Shown: in pieces, positions 6,909-15,200 of the stretch
How the letters are laid out: every line of letters starts with the position of its first letter
How positions within the stretch are numbered: the stretch's first letter is position 1
DNA from: Sinanaerobacter sp. ZZT-01
GTDB lineage: Bacteria > Bacillota > Clostridia > Peptostreptococcales > Anaerovoracaceae
Reading direction: 5' to 3'
Length of the DNA: 64,000 bases
Assembly: GCF_035621135.1 (NCBI RefSeq)
Contig: NZ_CP141728.1
Coordinates: 868,001 to 932,000 of the forward strand
Program-made: the position numbers and the translations under genes
Notes under the pieces: model-generated
The model's database searches: none
Told to the model about the DNA's origin: nothing
What the model saw: the letters and a program-made list of their open reading frames with translations, nothing else

Positions 6909-9125
6909 TTAACTGCTCGGCTGTAAAAAAGCACGCAGGCGTAATCCCAGCCCAGAATAGCGTTCTATGATACGATTGTTATCTACCATCGCATGCAGCT
7001 TATTTTCTGAGCCAACTAATACCACAGACTGCCTTGCACGTGTCACAGCCGTGTATAAGAGGTTTCTTGTCGCAAGCATCGGCGGAAACCAGCTCACAGG
7101 CATTACAACAATCGGAAATTCACTTCCCTGGCTCTTATGCACAGTTATAGCATATGCAAGCTCCAATTCATCCATTTGTGAAAACTCATAAGTTACATGC
7201 TTATTTTCCTCAAATAGAATGTGTATTTCCCCATTTTCATTATCAATGCTCTGTATAAATCCAACTTCCCCATTAAAAACGCCCTCTCCTTCTGAAAGGT
7301 CGTGCAAATGTTTCCAGGCAAGCTGGTAATTATTTCGGATCTGCATTACCTTATCGCCTTCCCGAAACAAACGGTCTCCAAATTTTTTCTCTGCCTTGAG
7401 CGGATTTTCCGGATTTAACGCTGCCTGTAATTCTTTATTCATCTGGCTGCTACCTAAAATACCCTTTCTCACTGGTGTCAATACTTGAATATCACGTACA
7501 GCCGTGCAATCTTTATAATAATTGGGCAGACGCCTTACACACAAATCCAGTAAAGTATTAACCGTATCTTTTTCTCCGTTTTTACGTAGCAGGAAAAAAT
7601 CCTTATCCTTGCCATTGCAATCAGGGTAATCTCCTTTGTTGATTCGATGTGCATTCACTACAATCATGCTTTCCTTTGCTTGACGAAAAATCTCGGTGAG
7701 CTTCACAGAATAGATGATTTCGCTTTCAATAATATCTCTTAGCACATTGCCCGCACCTACAGAAGGTAATTGATCTGCGTCTCCAACTACAATCAAGCGA
7801 GTCCCTTCCGGTATCGCAGCAAGCAGACCATTCATCAATATAATATCAATCATTGAAGCCTCGTCCACAATAATTGCATCGTATGCCAAAGGGTCTTCTT
7901 CATTCTTTCCAAAGCGCATGGAATCTTCTCCTTCAGAGTAATAGTATTCCAAAAGTCGATGAATCGTAGAAGCCGGATAGCCGGAAGTTTCTGTAATACG
8001 CTTTGCTGCCCGCCCAGTCGGTGCTGCGATCGCAGTCTGAAAGCCACACTGCTCAAAGATTCCCATTATGGTATGAATAATCGTAGTTTTTCCGGTTCCC
8101 GGTCCGCCGGTAATCACTGAAACTCCGTTTTTTAAGCAAGAGGTCACAGCATATTTCTGATTCTCCGAGAGTATCATTCCGCTTTTTAGCTCCTGTCCCC
8201 GAATAAATTGCTCCACATCAATATTAATGTGTTTTAAGATTGCTTGATTCAAAAGCATCAATTTTTTACAAACCGCCTGCTCTGCATTCCAATATGCAGA
8301 AAGAAACAGTACATTTCTGCCATCCAGATTTTCTAAATGAATTTCACCCTCCATCGACATCTCCACGGCTGCTTCATAAATTTCTTCCGCACTAACATCT
8401 AAGAGCTGCCCCGTCTGCTCGCAGAAAAGCTTTTGCGGAGCAAAGGTATGTCCTTCATTTACAAATGACCATAAGGCATATAAAATGCCACTATGGATGC
8501 GGTTTTCATCTCGCTTGTCCATTCCCATTTTTTCTGCAATCTGATCTGCCTTGCGAAATCCAATCCCATAGACATCGTTTACTAAGCTGTAAGGATTTTC
8601 TTCTATCGCTTTAATAGTATCCGCCCCGTAAACCTTATACAGCTTCATTGCATAATTGGCGGAGATCCCGTATTGCTGGAAAAACAAAGTAATTTGTGCA
8701 AATTCCCGATGTGCATGGAAGGCTTCACAAACAGAAGCTGCTTTAACCTGACCAATCCCCTCCGCTTCACATAAACGCTCCGGTTCCTCTTCAATAATGC
8801 GAAACGTATCTGTCCCAAATTGCTTTACAATTGCCGCCGCGGTTTTCTTTCCGATCCCCTTCATGACGCCGGATGCCAAAAAACCTTCAATTCCCTGTAT
8901 ACTTTGCGGCATTTGTTCACGAAAAACAGAGAATGCAAATTGCTCTCCATAAACCGGATGATTTTTCCACATTCCCTGAAAAGTAAAGGTTCGTCCTTTT
9001 TCCGCCACGGGCAGATAACCGACTGCCGTGAATTGCTCTTCTTCATTTTCTATCACTGCAATGGTATAGCAGTTTTCTTTATTATAATAAATAACTTCTG
9101 CTATACTTCCCTGCTTTTCTTCCAT
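6909..9125 (-). CDS. recD2: ATP-dependent RecD2-type DNA helicase
   Basis: The 738-aa SF1B helicase starts with an OB-like domain (1-70) and helix-hairpin-helix motifs (GIGKKTA near 90, GIGQVKA near 125, GIGFRKA near 188). Helicase motif I is GGPGTGKTT (340-348), then DEAS in motif II and VHKSQGSEF and YTAVTRAR near the C-terminus. RecD2 unwinds 5'-to-3' without RecBC and aids repair and replication. It is read with the CCA-like gene 18 bases upstream and comFC downstream. Confidence 0.95.
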   Translation of the reverse strand: MEEKQGSIAEVIYYNKENCYTIAVIENEEEQFTAVGYLPVAEKGRTFTFQGMWKNHPVYGEQFAFSVFREQMPQSIQGIEGFLASGVMKGIGKKTAAAIVKQFGTDTFRIIEEEPERLCEAEGIGQVKAASVCEAFHAHREFAQITLFFQQYGISANYAMKLYKVYGADTIKAIEENPYSLVNDVYGIGFRKADQIAEKMGMDKRDENRIHSGILYALWSFVNEGHTFAPQKLFCEQTGQLLDVSAEEIYEAAVEMSMEGEIHLENLDGRNVLFLSAYWNAEQAVCKKLMLLNQAILKHINIDVEQFIRGQELKSGMILSENQKYAVTSCLKNGVSVITGGPGTGKTTIIHTIMGIFEQCGFQTAIAAPTGRAAKRITETSGYPASTIHRLLEYYYSEGEDSMRFGKNEEDPLAYDAIIVDEASMIDIILMNGLLAAIPEGTRLIVVGDADQLPSVGAGNVLRDIIESEIIYSVKLTEIFRQAKESMIVVNAHRINKGDYPDCNGKDKDFFLLRKNGEKDTVNTLLDLCVRRLPNYYKDCTAVRDIQVLTPVRKGILGSSQMNKELQAALNPENPLKAEKKFGDRLFREGDKVMQIRNNYQLAWKHLHDLSEGEGVFNGEVGFIQSIDNENGEIHILFEENKHVTYEFSQMDELELAYAITVHKSQGSEFPIVVMPVSWFPPMLATRNLLYTAVTRARQSVVLVGSENKLHAMVDNNRIIERYSGLGLRLRAFLQPSS

Positions 9126-9143
9126 TTTTACCGCCTATTTCTT

Positions 9144-10370
9144 TTATTTCATCCACTGTACGCCTCGAAGCATGCGCTTGACTGGATTTTTTTTAAACTC
9201 CTTTGCTTTTTTTAAAAGGATTTTTTTTTCATTTCTTCTTGGATACGCATGAACCATATCCAAGAGCATTTTCAACATTTCTTTGGCCTCTTCTTCCTCT
9301 TCAATTCCAATTTGTGTCAAATCTTTTGGCGTTAACGCTAAATCGTCCACATAGATCGGCATGTTTACCTTTTCAAAATCTTGAAGCATATAATATCTGC
9401 TCAAAATACGGTTTTCAGCATGATCATAGACCTTTCTCTGCTGTTTTGTCACATTTTCGGCATATTCATATATTTCAAAACCATATTTACCTAAAAACTT
9501 TTTAAACGGAAATGGCTGTACAATAAAATAAAGCTCGGGAACTAAATTTTGTGCCAATATCATTTTTTCTTCCATTTCCGGTTCAAAGTTCAGTCGTTGG
9601 ATTGCCTCGATCGCTCTCTTCTTTTCAAAACATAAAAAGATAAGTGCATAACGGTACTCTAATTCAGATCGGCATCGATCAAAATTCTCCATTAAAATTT
9701 GAAAATCTGCTGCTTCATTTTTGCTTTTTGGAGGAAAGCAATTCTCCCCCAACACATATGGCATACTTCCGATTGCCATAGCCATTCGAAGACCTTTTGC
9801 TGCATAGCGCGCTGTGATAATTTCAGCAAAAGCGTCCCGAACATCTTCCATTTTGCTCTCTTGCAATTTTGATACCTTTTCTCTCATTGCTTCAAAGGTA
9901 TCCATTTCAACATCGAAGTCCGTCTCCGCTGCCAATGCAATTCCTTTTAATATCAGCAATGGATTCTTATCAAAGTGCAGCTTCGCATCTCCAATCGTTC
10001 GAACCAGCCGCTTCGTAACATCCGTCCTTCCATCATACAAATCCAGAAGCTTACGATTCGGATTGTCTGCAATGCTCTCAATCGTAAAAACGGTTTCCTT
10101 TAAAGCTTCCGGAATACGCTCCGTCACAGAAAATTCTATCAGTAATTCCCCCTCTGAAAGCTCTGCATATCCGTATTCTTCGCTCACAATTACCAATTCG
10201 GGTACAACTTGCTGTATGGATTCAATGGGCGCATTTCCGATGAAATCCCAGGAATTACTTTCTTTCCCCAATAATCCTTCACGAACACAGGCACCAGTCA
10301 AATAAATCTCATGCCCCTTTTGATCCAAGCTTTGTAGAATTCGGTTTATTTCCTTCGGCATTTTAATCAT
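9144..10370 (-). CDS. CCA-adding-enzyme homologue with eroded catalytic site
   Basis: The 408-aa protein follows the layout of bacterial class II tRNA nucleotidyltransferase/poly(A) polymerase: an N-terminal head domain, DLYDGRTDV, the neck, then a helical body. The active-site residues are replaced. GG(A/V)VRD reads TGACVRE, the metal-binding D-x-D reads SWD, RRDFTxN reads ETVFTIE and EDPLR reads KNPLL. The frame has no stop and the gene is packed between yhaM (8-base overlap) and recD2, so it is probably kept for a non-catalytic role. GGAG sits nine bases before the chosen ATG. A true CCA enzyme would be expected elsewhere in the genome. Confidence 0.75.
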   Translation of the reverse strand: MIKMPKEINRILQSLDQKGHEIYLTGACVREGLLGKESNSWDFIGNAPIESIQQVVPELVIVSEEYGYAELSEGELLIEFSVTERIPEALKETVFTIESIADNPNRKLLDLYDGRTDVTKRLVRTIGDAKLHFDKNPLLILKGIALAAETDFDVEMDTFEAMREKVSKLQESKMEDVRDAFAEIITARYAAKGLRMAMAIGSMPYVLGENCFPPKSKNEAADFQILMENFDRCRSELEYRYALIFLCFEKKRAIEAIQRLNFEPEMEEKMILAQNLVPELYFIVQPFPFKKFLGKYGFEIYEYAENVTKQQRKVYDHAENRILSRYYMLQDFEKVNMPIYVDDLALTPKDLTQIGIEEEEEAKEMLKMLLDMVHAYPRRNEKKILLKKAKEFKKNPVKRMLRGVQWMK

Positions 10371-11346
10371 GATTTGCTTCTCCTTCTTCCTCTAACGGTT
10401 TATACAGCTTTCGATTATCCAAAGTCCATACACGGTCGGAAAATCCACCCGGTTCTACACCATTCAGTGCTTCCTGCATGTCATACATCCGAGCATCCAA
10501 CATATCCAAATAATGTAATATTTCTGCTTCTGGAAACAAAGGTTTCTTTGGACTTCCGAATTCCGGTTCATAATGGTGCGTTAAAATCATATGTTCTAAT
10601 AGAATTGCCTTTTCTCGTTCCATCCCAAGCTCTCTTGCTAATCGATCAATGGTCTTCACTCCCTGAACAAGGTGTCCGAGCATCTGCCCTTCAAACGAAT
10701 AACCGGATGCCACTCCAAGTTCATTTGCTTCAATTTCGTTTATCTTCTCCATATCATGTAAGATAACTCCTGCTATCACCCAGTCCCGCTTTAGATTGGT
10801 ATATACAAGGCAAGCTCTTTCTCCCATATCCAGCATGCGTTTCATATGGTAAAGAAGTCCGGAAAGCTCGGCATGATGATTCTTCGCCGCTGCCGGATAA
10901 TACAGTAGTTTTTCGTGATTATCCGCAAGCACCCGTTCACATAATCTTTTTAAATCCAAGTCTTTCATTTTCTCAACTGCATCTAAGATGTATTGCAGCA
11001 TATCCTCTGCTTTTTCCGGGGCAGCTTTAATAAATTGTACCAAGTCAACCTGATCTTGTGTAACAGCTTTGCGCACACGAAGAACACGCAGTTGTTTCAT
11101 TCCGTTCCATTCTGTAACATTCGCCTTGACTTTAATGATATCTCCTTCTTTAATTTCATTCAAAGATGGCAGTTCCGTATCCGCTACGTCCCATTTTTTT
11201 GCTGTGATTTCTCCGGTGTTATCTGCAAGCAGCAAATCAAGATATTGCTTTTTATTTGATCCAATTTTAATTCCTACAGACTTTACCAGAAAAAAATCCT
11301 GCAATTCTTCTTCCGCACGTAATTCTACAACATAACGTTCTTTCAT
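10363..11346 (-). CDS. yhaM: 3'-5' exoribonuclease, YhaM family
   Basis: The 327-aa protein has an N-terminal OB-fold nucleic-acid-binding domain (about 10-100) and a C-terminal HD domain with metal ligands HHAELSGLLYH near 162, VILHDMEK near 200 and a later THHYEPEFGSP. YhaM proteins trim RNA, and also DNA, from the 3' end. The gene leads an operon with the CCA-like protein, recD2 and comFC. A promoter and a leader with a small hairpin (TTCGTAA/TTACGAA, 11373-11398) lie upstream. Confidence 0.9.
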   Translation of the reverse strand: MKERYVVELRAEEELQDFFLVKSVGIKIGSNKKQYLDLLLADNTGEITAKKWDVADTELPSLNEIKEGDIIKVKANVTEWNGMKQLRVLRVRKAVTQDQVDLVQFIKAAPEKAEDMLQYILDAVEKMKDLDLKRLCERVLADNHEKLLYYPAAAKNHHAELSGLLYHMKRMLDMGERACLVYTNLKRDWVIAGVILHDMEKINEIEANELGVASGYSFEGQMLGHLVQGVKTIDRLARELGMEREKAILLEHMILTHHYEPEFGSPKKPLFPEAEILHYLDMLDARMYDMQEALNGVEPGGFSDRVWTLDNRKLYKPLEEEGEANHD

Positions 11347-11448
11347 GTTAATCCTCCATCTATTTCATCTGAAGTTCGTAAGAATTTCACTCTTTACGAA
11401 TTCTCTTTTCTATTTCTTTCAACTTCTTTCAGCTTTTTTCTATATTTT

Positions 11449-11478
11449 ATTATATACTACTTAAACCCTTACCCGCAA
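11449..11478 (-). promoter_or_regulatory. Promoter of the yhaM operon
   Basis: Minus-strand TTGCGG (11473-11478), an 18-base spacer and a perfect TATAAT (11449-11454). The leader would be about 95 bases long. Confidence 0.6.
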
Positions 11479-11591
11479 GATAAGAGAAAAGGGATTCATG
11501 AAATTCAATCTTCTTTATGAAAAGGAGACGTTTCATAAAATGGTATAATAAGGATTTAGCCTTGTTAATCTTAAAAATAACGTAAATGCTG

Positions 11592-11620
11592 TTTTTAGTT
11601 CTTGTATTTTGGTATATAAT
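11592..11620 (+). promoter_or_regulatory. Promoter of nadE
   Basis: TTTTTA (11592-11597), a 17-base spacer and a perfect TATAAT (11615-11620). It places transcription start about 25 bases before the ATG at 11652 and argues against any start upstream of that ATG. Confidence 0.6.
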
Positions 11621-11651
11621 AAATTTATCACAGAAAAAGAGAGGACTTCTT

Positions 11652-13640
11652 ATGAATCAATTGGGCTTAATCCGTACCGCCGCGGTCTCTCCAAAGCTAA
11701 AGGTTTCAAACACAGCCTATAACACGCAAGAAATCTTAAAGTGTGCTCGCGTAGCGGATGCAAGAGGTGCAGGTGTTATCTTATTCCCTGAGCTATGTAT
11801 CACAGGCTATACCTGTGCTGATTTATTTTATCAAACCTTCTTATATGAACAAAATTTAAACAGCTTAAAAACTATCGTAGATGCTACGTCTAATATGAAT
11901 GCTGCTCTTATCGTGGGCTTCTATCTCAAAGTTGAGAATAATTATTACAATTGTGCCGCATTGATACAGGGTGGAAAACTTGCCGGTATTGTACCAAAAA
12001 TGTTTTTACCGAATTCCAGAGAATTTTATGAAACACGCTGGTTTGCCTCAGGATTTGCGCTTTCCAAATCTCGCAATTCGGTTACTCTGTTTGGCGAGGA
12101 TGTTCCATTTGGGAACCTGCTGTTTCGTGACGAGCAGCATGACCTGAATTTAGGCATCGAAGTATGTGAAGATCTTTGGGTTCCAATTTCTCCCGGTACA
12201 CATTTGGCACTCAATGGTGCACATATTTTATTTAACCCCTCTGCAAGCAATGAGACGGTAGGGAAAGCAGACTATCGTCATAGCTTGATACTGCAAAACA
12301 GTGCAAAAAATGTCTGCGGCTATGTCTATACCTCCTGCGGCGTCCATGAGTCAACGACTGATGTTGTTTTCAGCGGTGACAGCGTGATTGCAGAAAACGG
12401 GACACTCCTTGCAGAACGTCCTTTATTCGAACGGGAAAGTGCCATACTCTACGGAGAAATTGACTATGAACACCTTCGTTTTGAGCGAACCTATGGACAA
12501 ACCTTTGAGCTGTGCAATACTGCTTATGGCAGTCGAGATCAGATTCAAACAGTCGCATTGCAGCCTCTTCGCGTCTTAGATTCCCAAAAAGACACTTTGA
12601 TGCGGCAATATGCAAAGAATCCATTTGTCCCTGCTGATCCAAAAAGCTTTGACCAAAGATGCCGTGATATTTTTAATATTCAAGCGGCCGGACTTGCAAA
12701 GCGCATACAGCATACCCGTGCAAAAACAGCAGTCATCGGAATCTCTGGCGGATTGGATTCGACGCTTGCACTTCTTGTTGCGGTGCAGACCTTCAAACTC
12801 CTCGGAAAAAACACAAAAGATATTATTGCCGTCACCATGCCCGGCTTTGGAACGACAGGAAAAACCTATCGAAATGCGTTGACAATTATGAGGCTGCTGG
12901 AAACCCAAGTGCGTGAAATTTCCATTAAAGATTCCGTTTTGCAGCATTTTAAAGACATTGGACACGATGAAAACGTCCATGATGTTACCTATGAAAATGC
13001 GCAGGCCAGAGAACGTACACAAGTACTGATGGATGTATCAAATCAATCAAACGGTCTTGTAATTGGTACCGGTGATCTGTCAGAAGTTGCACTGGGCTGG
13101 AGCACCTATAACGGCGATCATATGTCTATGTACGGTGTAAATGCCAGTGTTCCGAAAACTCTGGTCCGCTTTGTCATTCAATGGGTTATGAATAACAAAC
13201 TCAGCGGTGCAAAAGAAGACAAAGCTTTTAGCAGCAACAATAGCTTACTAAAAGAAACGTTGCAGGCAATCATGGATACCCCGATTTCACCCGAGCTTTT
13301 ACCGCCGGATGAAAAGGGAGAAATCGCACAAAAAACAGAGGACACTGTAGGGCCGTATGTGCTCCACGACTTCTTTATGTTTTATACCATACGTTTTGGC
13401 ATGCAGCCGAAGAAACTTTTATACATTGCAAAAACAGCTTTTTCTGATGAATATGATGAAACCTTTATCAAAAAATGGCTGACTGTATTTTATCGCCGCT
13501 TTTTCACACAGCAGTTTAAACGAAGCTGCGTACCTGATGGGCCAAAGGTCGGCTCTGTCAGCTTATCCCCTCGGGGTGACTGGAGAATGCCGAGTGATGC
13601 CGATTGTGAAATGTGGCTTTCTGAATTAAAGTCTGAATAA
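11652..13640 (+). CDS. nadE: Glutamine-dependent NAD+ synthetase
   Basis: The 662-aa protein makes NAD+ from deamido-NAD+, ATP and glutamine. Its N-terminal nitrilase-type glutaminase domain carries FPELCITGY (Glu about 47), a lysine in VPKMFLP and the cysteine in EVCEDLW. The C-terminal synthetase domain has the PP-loop GISGGLDST and TGDLSEVALGWSTYNGD. The frame extends upstream to 11586, but that overlaps the promoter; the ATG at 11652 has GAGAGGA six bases ahead. It stands alone and is followed by a strong terminator. Confidence 0.95.
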   Translation: MNQLGLIRTAAVSPKLKVSNTAYNTQEILKCARVADARGAGVILFPELCITGYTCADLFYQTFLYEQNLNSLKTIVDATSNMNAALIVGFYLKVENNYYNCAALIQGGKLAGIVPKMFLPNSREFYETRWFASGFALSKSRNSVTLFGEDVPFGNLLFRDEQHDLNLGIEVCEDLWVPISPGTHLALNGAHILFNPSASNETVGKADYRHSLILQNSAKNVCGYVYTSCGVHESTTDVVFSGDSVIAENGTLLAERPLFERESAILYGEIDYEHLRFERTYGQTFELCNTAYGSRDQIQTVALQPLRVLDSQKDTLMRQYAKNPFVPADPKSFDQRCRDIFNIQAAGLAKRIQHTRAKTAVIGISGGLDSTLALLVAVQTFKLLGKNTKDIIAVTMPGFGTTGKTYRNALTIMRLLETQVREISIKDSVLQHFKDIGHDENVHDVTYENAQARERTQVLMDVSNQSNGLVIGTGDLSEVALGWSTYNGDHMSMYGVNASVPKTLVRFVIQWVMNNKLSGAKEDKAFSSNNSLLKETLQAIMDTPISPELLPPDEKGEIAQKTEDTVGPYVLHDFFMFYTIRFGMQPKKLLYIAKTAFSDEYDETFIKKWLTVFYRRFFTQQFKRSCVPDGPKVGSVSLSPRGDWRMPSDADCEMWLSELKSE

Positions 13641-13664
13641 ATAAAAGCATTATTTATTGAATAG

Positions 13665-13702
13665 AAAAAGGAGCTTTTGTCGGTCAAAATCTCCTTTTTT
13701 TT
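13665..13702 (+). terminator. Terminator of nadE
   Basis: AAAAGGAG pairs with CTCCTTTT, with an inner TTTTG/CAAAA stem, and is followed by a run of T. It begins about 25 bases after the nadE stop. Confidence 0.85.
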
Positions 13703-13812
13703 ACCACTTTAGAGCTTAATACATTTATCTCCTAAAAATTAAGCACGCTCACTCTCCTCTATTGAAAAATATCATTTCTTATTTTAATTTTAATAAAAAA
13801 AAATGATTCGAA

Positions 13813-14478
13813 TCATGAAATAAAATCATCAAAATATCTTTCTATAATCATGCAAGCTTCTTGTGCAGAATCACTTTGAAAAATTTGATGCCCTCCTTCT
13901 GCGATTTTGACCAAGCGTTTTTTCCCTTTTATTTTAGAAAAAATGTAATCAGAGCTTATCGGCAGCACCGTATCGTCATCCGCAGTTTGTAATACTAAAG
14001 AATAACAATTTAGTCGGCTGAAAATAGGCTTGGTAAGACTCAAAAGCTTTTGAAATTGTATCATGGCATTTAATGGTTTTCCTTTTCCCGAATTCAGATA
14101 TTTTGATGAATAGTTACGGTAATCAGAAAATAAATTATAAATCATCTGCTTTACATTCCAGTAATACACAGGTGTATTGACTGTTACCAATCCTGAAATT
14201 CCGTAATCATGAAGGTGCGCCGCCAGCAATCCTCCCATGGAAAACCCAATTACAAAAATGGAATCACAAGTGTCCGCAAGTTCAAGATAAGCTTTTTCTA
14301 CTTCTTTAATCCAGTCCGCTGCCTTAACTTTATATAACAAATCTTTGTCTGAGCCATGCCCAAGCAGTCGTGGAACACTTACAAGATAACCTTTTTCTTG
14401 TAAATAATTTGAAAGGATGCTTACTTCATCCGGACTTCCAATAAAACCGTGTATAATTAATATCCCTCTTTTCTTCAT
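13813..14478 (-). CDS. Alpha/beta hydrolase (carboxylesterase-like)
   Basis: The 221-aa protein has the alpha/beta hydrolase order of motifs: oxyanion region IIHGFIGSPDE near residue 8, nucleophile elbow GFSMGG near 90, acid QTADDDTVLP near 168 and histidine EGGHQIF near 197. It resembles small carboxylesterases and monoacylglycerol-lipase-like enzymes acting on acyl esters; the substrate is unknown. Its promoter overlaps an operator shared with the XRE regulator gene just upstream, so that regulator probably represses it. The nearby cfa gene hints at a membrane-lipid theme. Confidence 0.8.
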   Translation of the reverse strand: MKKRGILIIHGFIGSPDEVSILSNYLQEKGYLVSVPRLLGHGSDKDLLYKVKAADWIKEVEKAYLELADTCDSIFVIGFSMGGLLAAHLHDYGISGLVTVNTPVYYWNVKQMIYNLFSDYRNYSSKYLNSGKGKPLNAMIQFQKLLSLTKPIFSRLNCYSLVLQTADDDTVLPISSDYIFSKIKGKKRLVKIAEGGHQIFQSDSAQEACMIIERYFDDFIS

Positions 14479-14549
14479 TTTCTCACCCTTTTCTTTCTTT
14501 GTTTCACAGAGTAACCGTCTTATGCCTTCTCTGTATTTTAATCAATTAA

Positions 14550-14598
14550 AAAAGTGTCTTATGGTGTAATATTACACTATAAGACACTTTTATGTCAA
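14550..14598 (-). promoter_or_regulatory. Overlapping promoter, operator and terminator-like palindrome before the hydrolase
   Basis: The minus strand has TTGACA (14593-14598), an 18-base spacer and TAATAT (14569-14574). The -10 box lies in the perfect 14-bp palindrome GTGTAATATTACAC (14564-14577). That palindrome is inside a larger one with 13-base arms (14550-14562 and 14579-14591), which continues into a T-run on the minus strand and could end the XRE transcript. The core and its TATAA flank recur at 15084-15102 with 17 of 19 bases identical. Confidence 0.7.
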
Positions 14599-14609
14599 TT
14601 TTATATTTT

Positions 14610-15065
14610 CTATTGATCCCGTCGCAATTCATCAAACTGCTTTTGAATCTGCTCATAATGAAAGGAAGCTCGCATTCTTTTATTTTCCTGATTTAAGATG
14701 CGATAATGCTGCGAAACAATATTCTGCTGGAGCTTATATCCATCATATTCCTCTAATATTCTCCACCATACTTTTCCTCCCATTGTTTTCGGATAACGAG
14801 GCTCATTCTCTTCAAATGCGAGTGCAATAATCATATCCGTAGGTGCTCCGCCAAAGATACCGGAAAGGATTTCACTCTCTGAAAAAAGGGTACATACTGC
14901 GACAGCGCCTGTCCAGCCCAAAGAGGAACGCCCCTTCTCAATTTCAACCAATGTCTTCTTAGAGATTCCTAGTATATATGCCATCTGCTCTTGGTTAAAA
15001 GCATATTCGGTTCTTATTAGCTTCACACGTTCATTCAGTTTCTCGACAAATTCCTTTCGATTCAT
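14610..15065 (-). CDS. XRE-family transcriptional regulator
   Basis: The 151-aa protein has an N-terminal Cro/C1-type helix-turn-helix (about residues 10-65, with NQEQMAYILGISKKTLVEIEKG) and a C-terminal part of about 85 residues without a motif I recognise. GAGGGG precedes the ATG. Its own promoter has the same operator over the -10 box as the hydrolase promoter downstream, which points to autorepression and control of the hydrolase. It is divergent from cfa, whose promoter starts about 40 bases from the operator, so cfa could be affected too. Confidence 0.85.
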   Translation of the reverse strand: MNRKEFVEKLNERVKLIRTEYAFNQEQMAYILGISKKTLVEIEKGRSSLGWTGAVAVCTLFSESEILSGIFGGAPTDMIIALAFEENEPRYPKTMGGKVWWRILEEYDGYKLQQNIVSQHYRILNQENKRMRASFHYEQIQKQFDELRRDQ

Positions 15066-15083
15066 GAAATCCCCTCACTTTCA

Positions 15084-15117
15084 GTGTTATCTTACACTAT
15101 AAAATCACTTTATTCAA
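15084..15117 (-). promoter_or_regulatory. Promoter and operator of the XRE gene
   Basis: Minus-strand TTGAAT (15112-15117), a 17-base spacer and TAAGAT (15089-15094). The -10 box lies inside the near-palindrome GTGTTATCTTACAC (15084-15097), the second copy of the operator found before the hydrolase gene. Confidence 0.65.
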
Positions 15118-15136
15118 GTCATAGAATTTTGAATAA

Positions 15137-15164
15137 TTGCAAGGTTTTTCGTCCATCCTAAACT
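15137..15164 (+). promoter_or_regulatory. Likely promoter of cfa
   Basis: TTGCAA (15137-15142), a 16-base spacer and TAAACT (15159-15164), about 35 bases before the cfa ATG. Confidence 0.4.
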
Positions 15165-15200
15165 TTAGTATCGTTAGTATATTTCAGGAGGACAACTCTT

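Larger units (their letters stand above)
11347..11651. other. Divergent intergenic region between yhaM and nadE
   Basis: Contains the yhaM promoter, its leader hairpin, and the nadE promoter. I see no small gene here. Confidence 0.6.
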
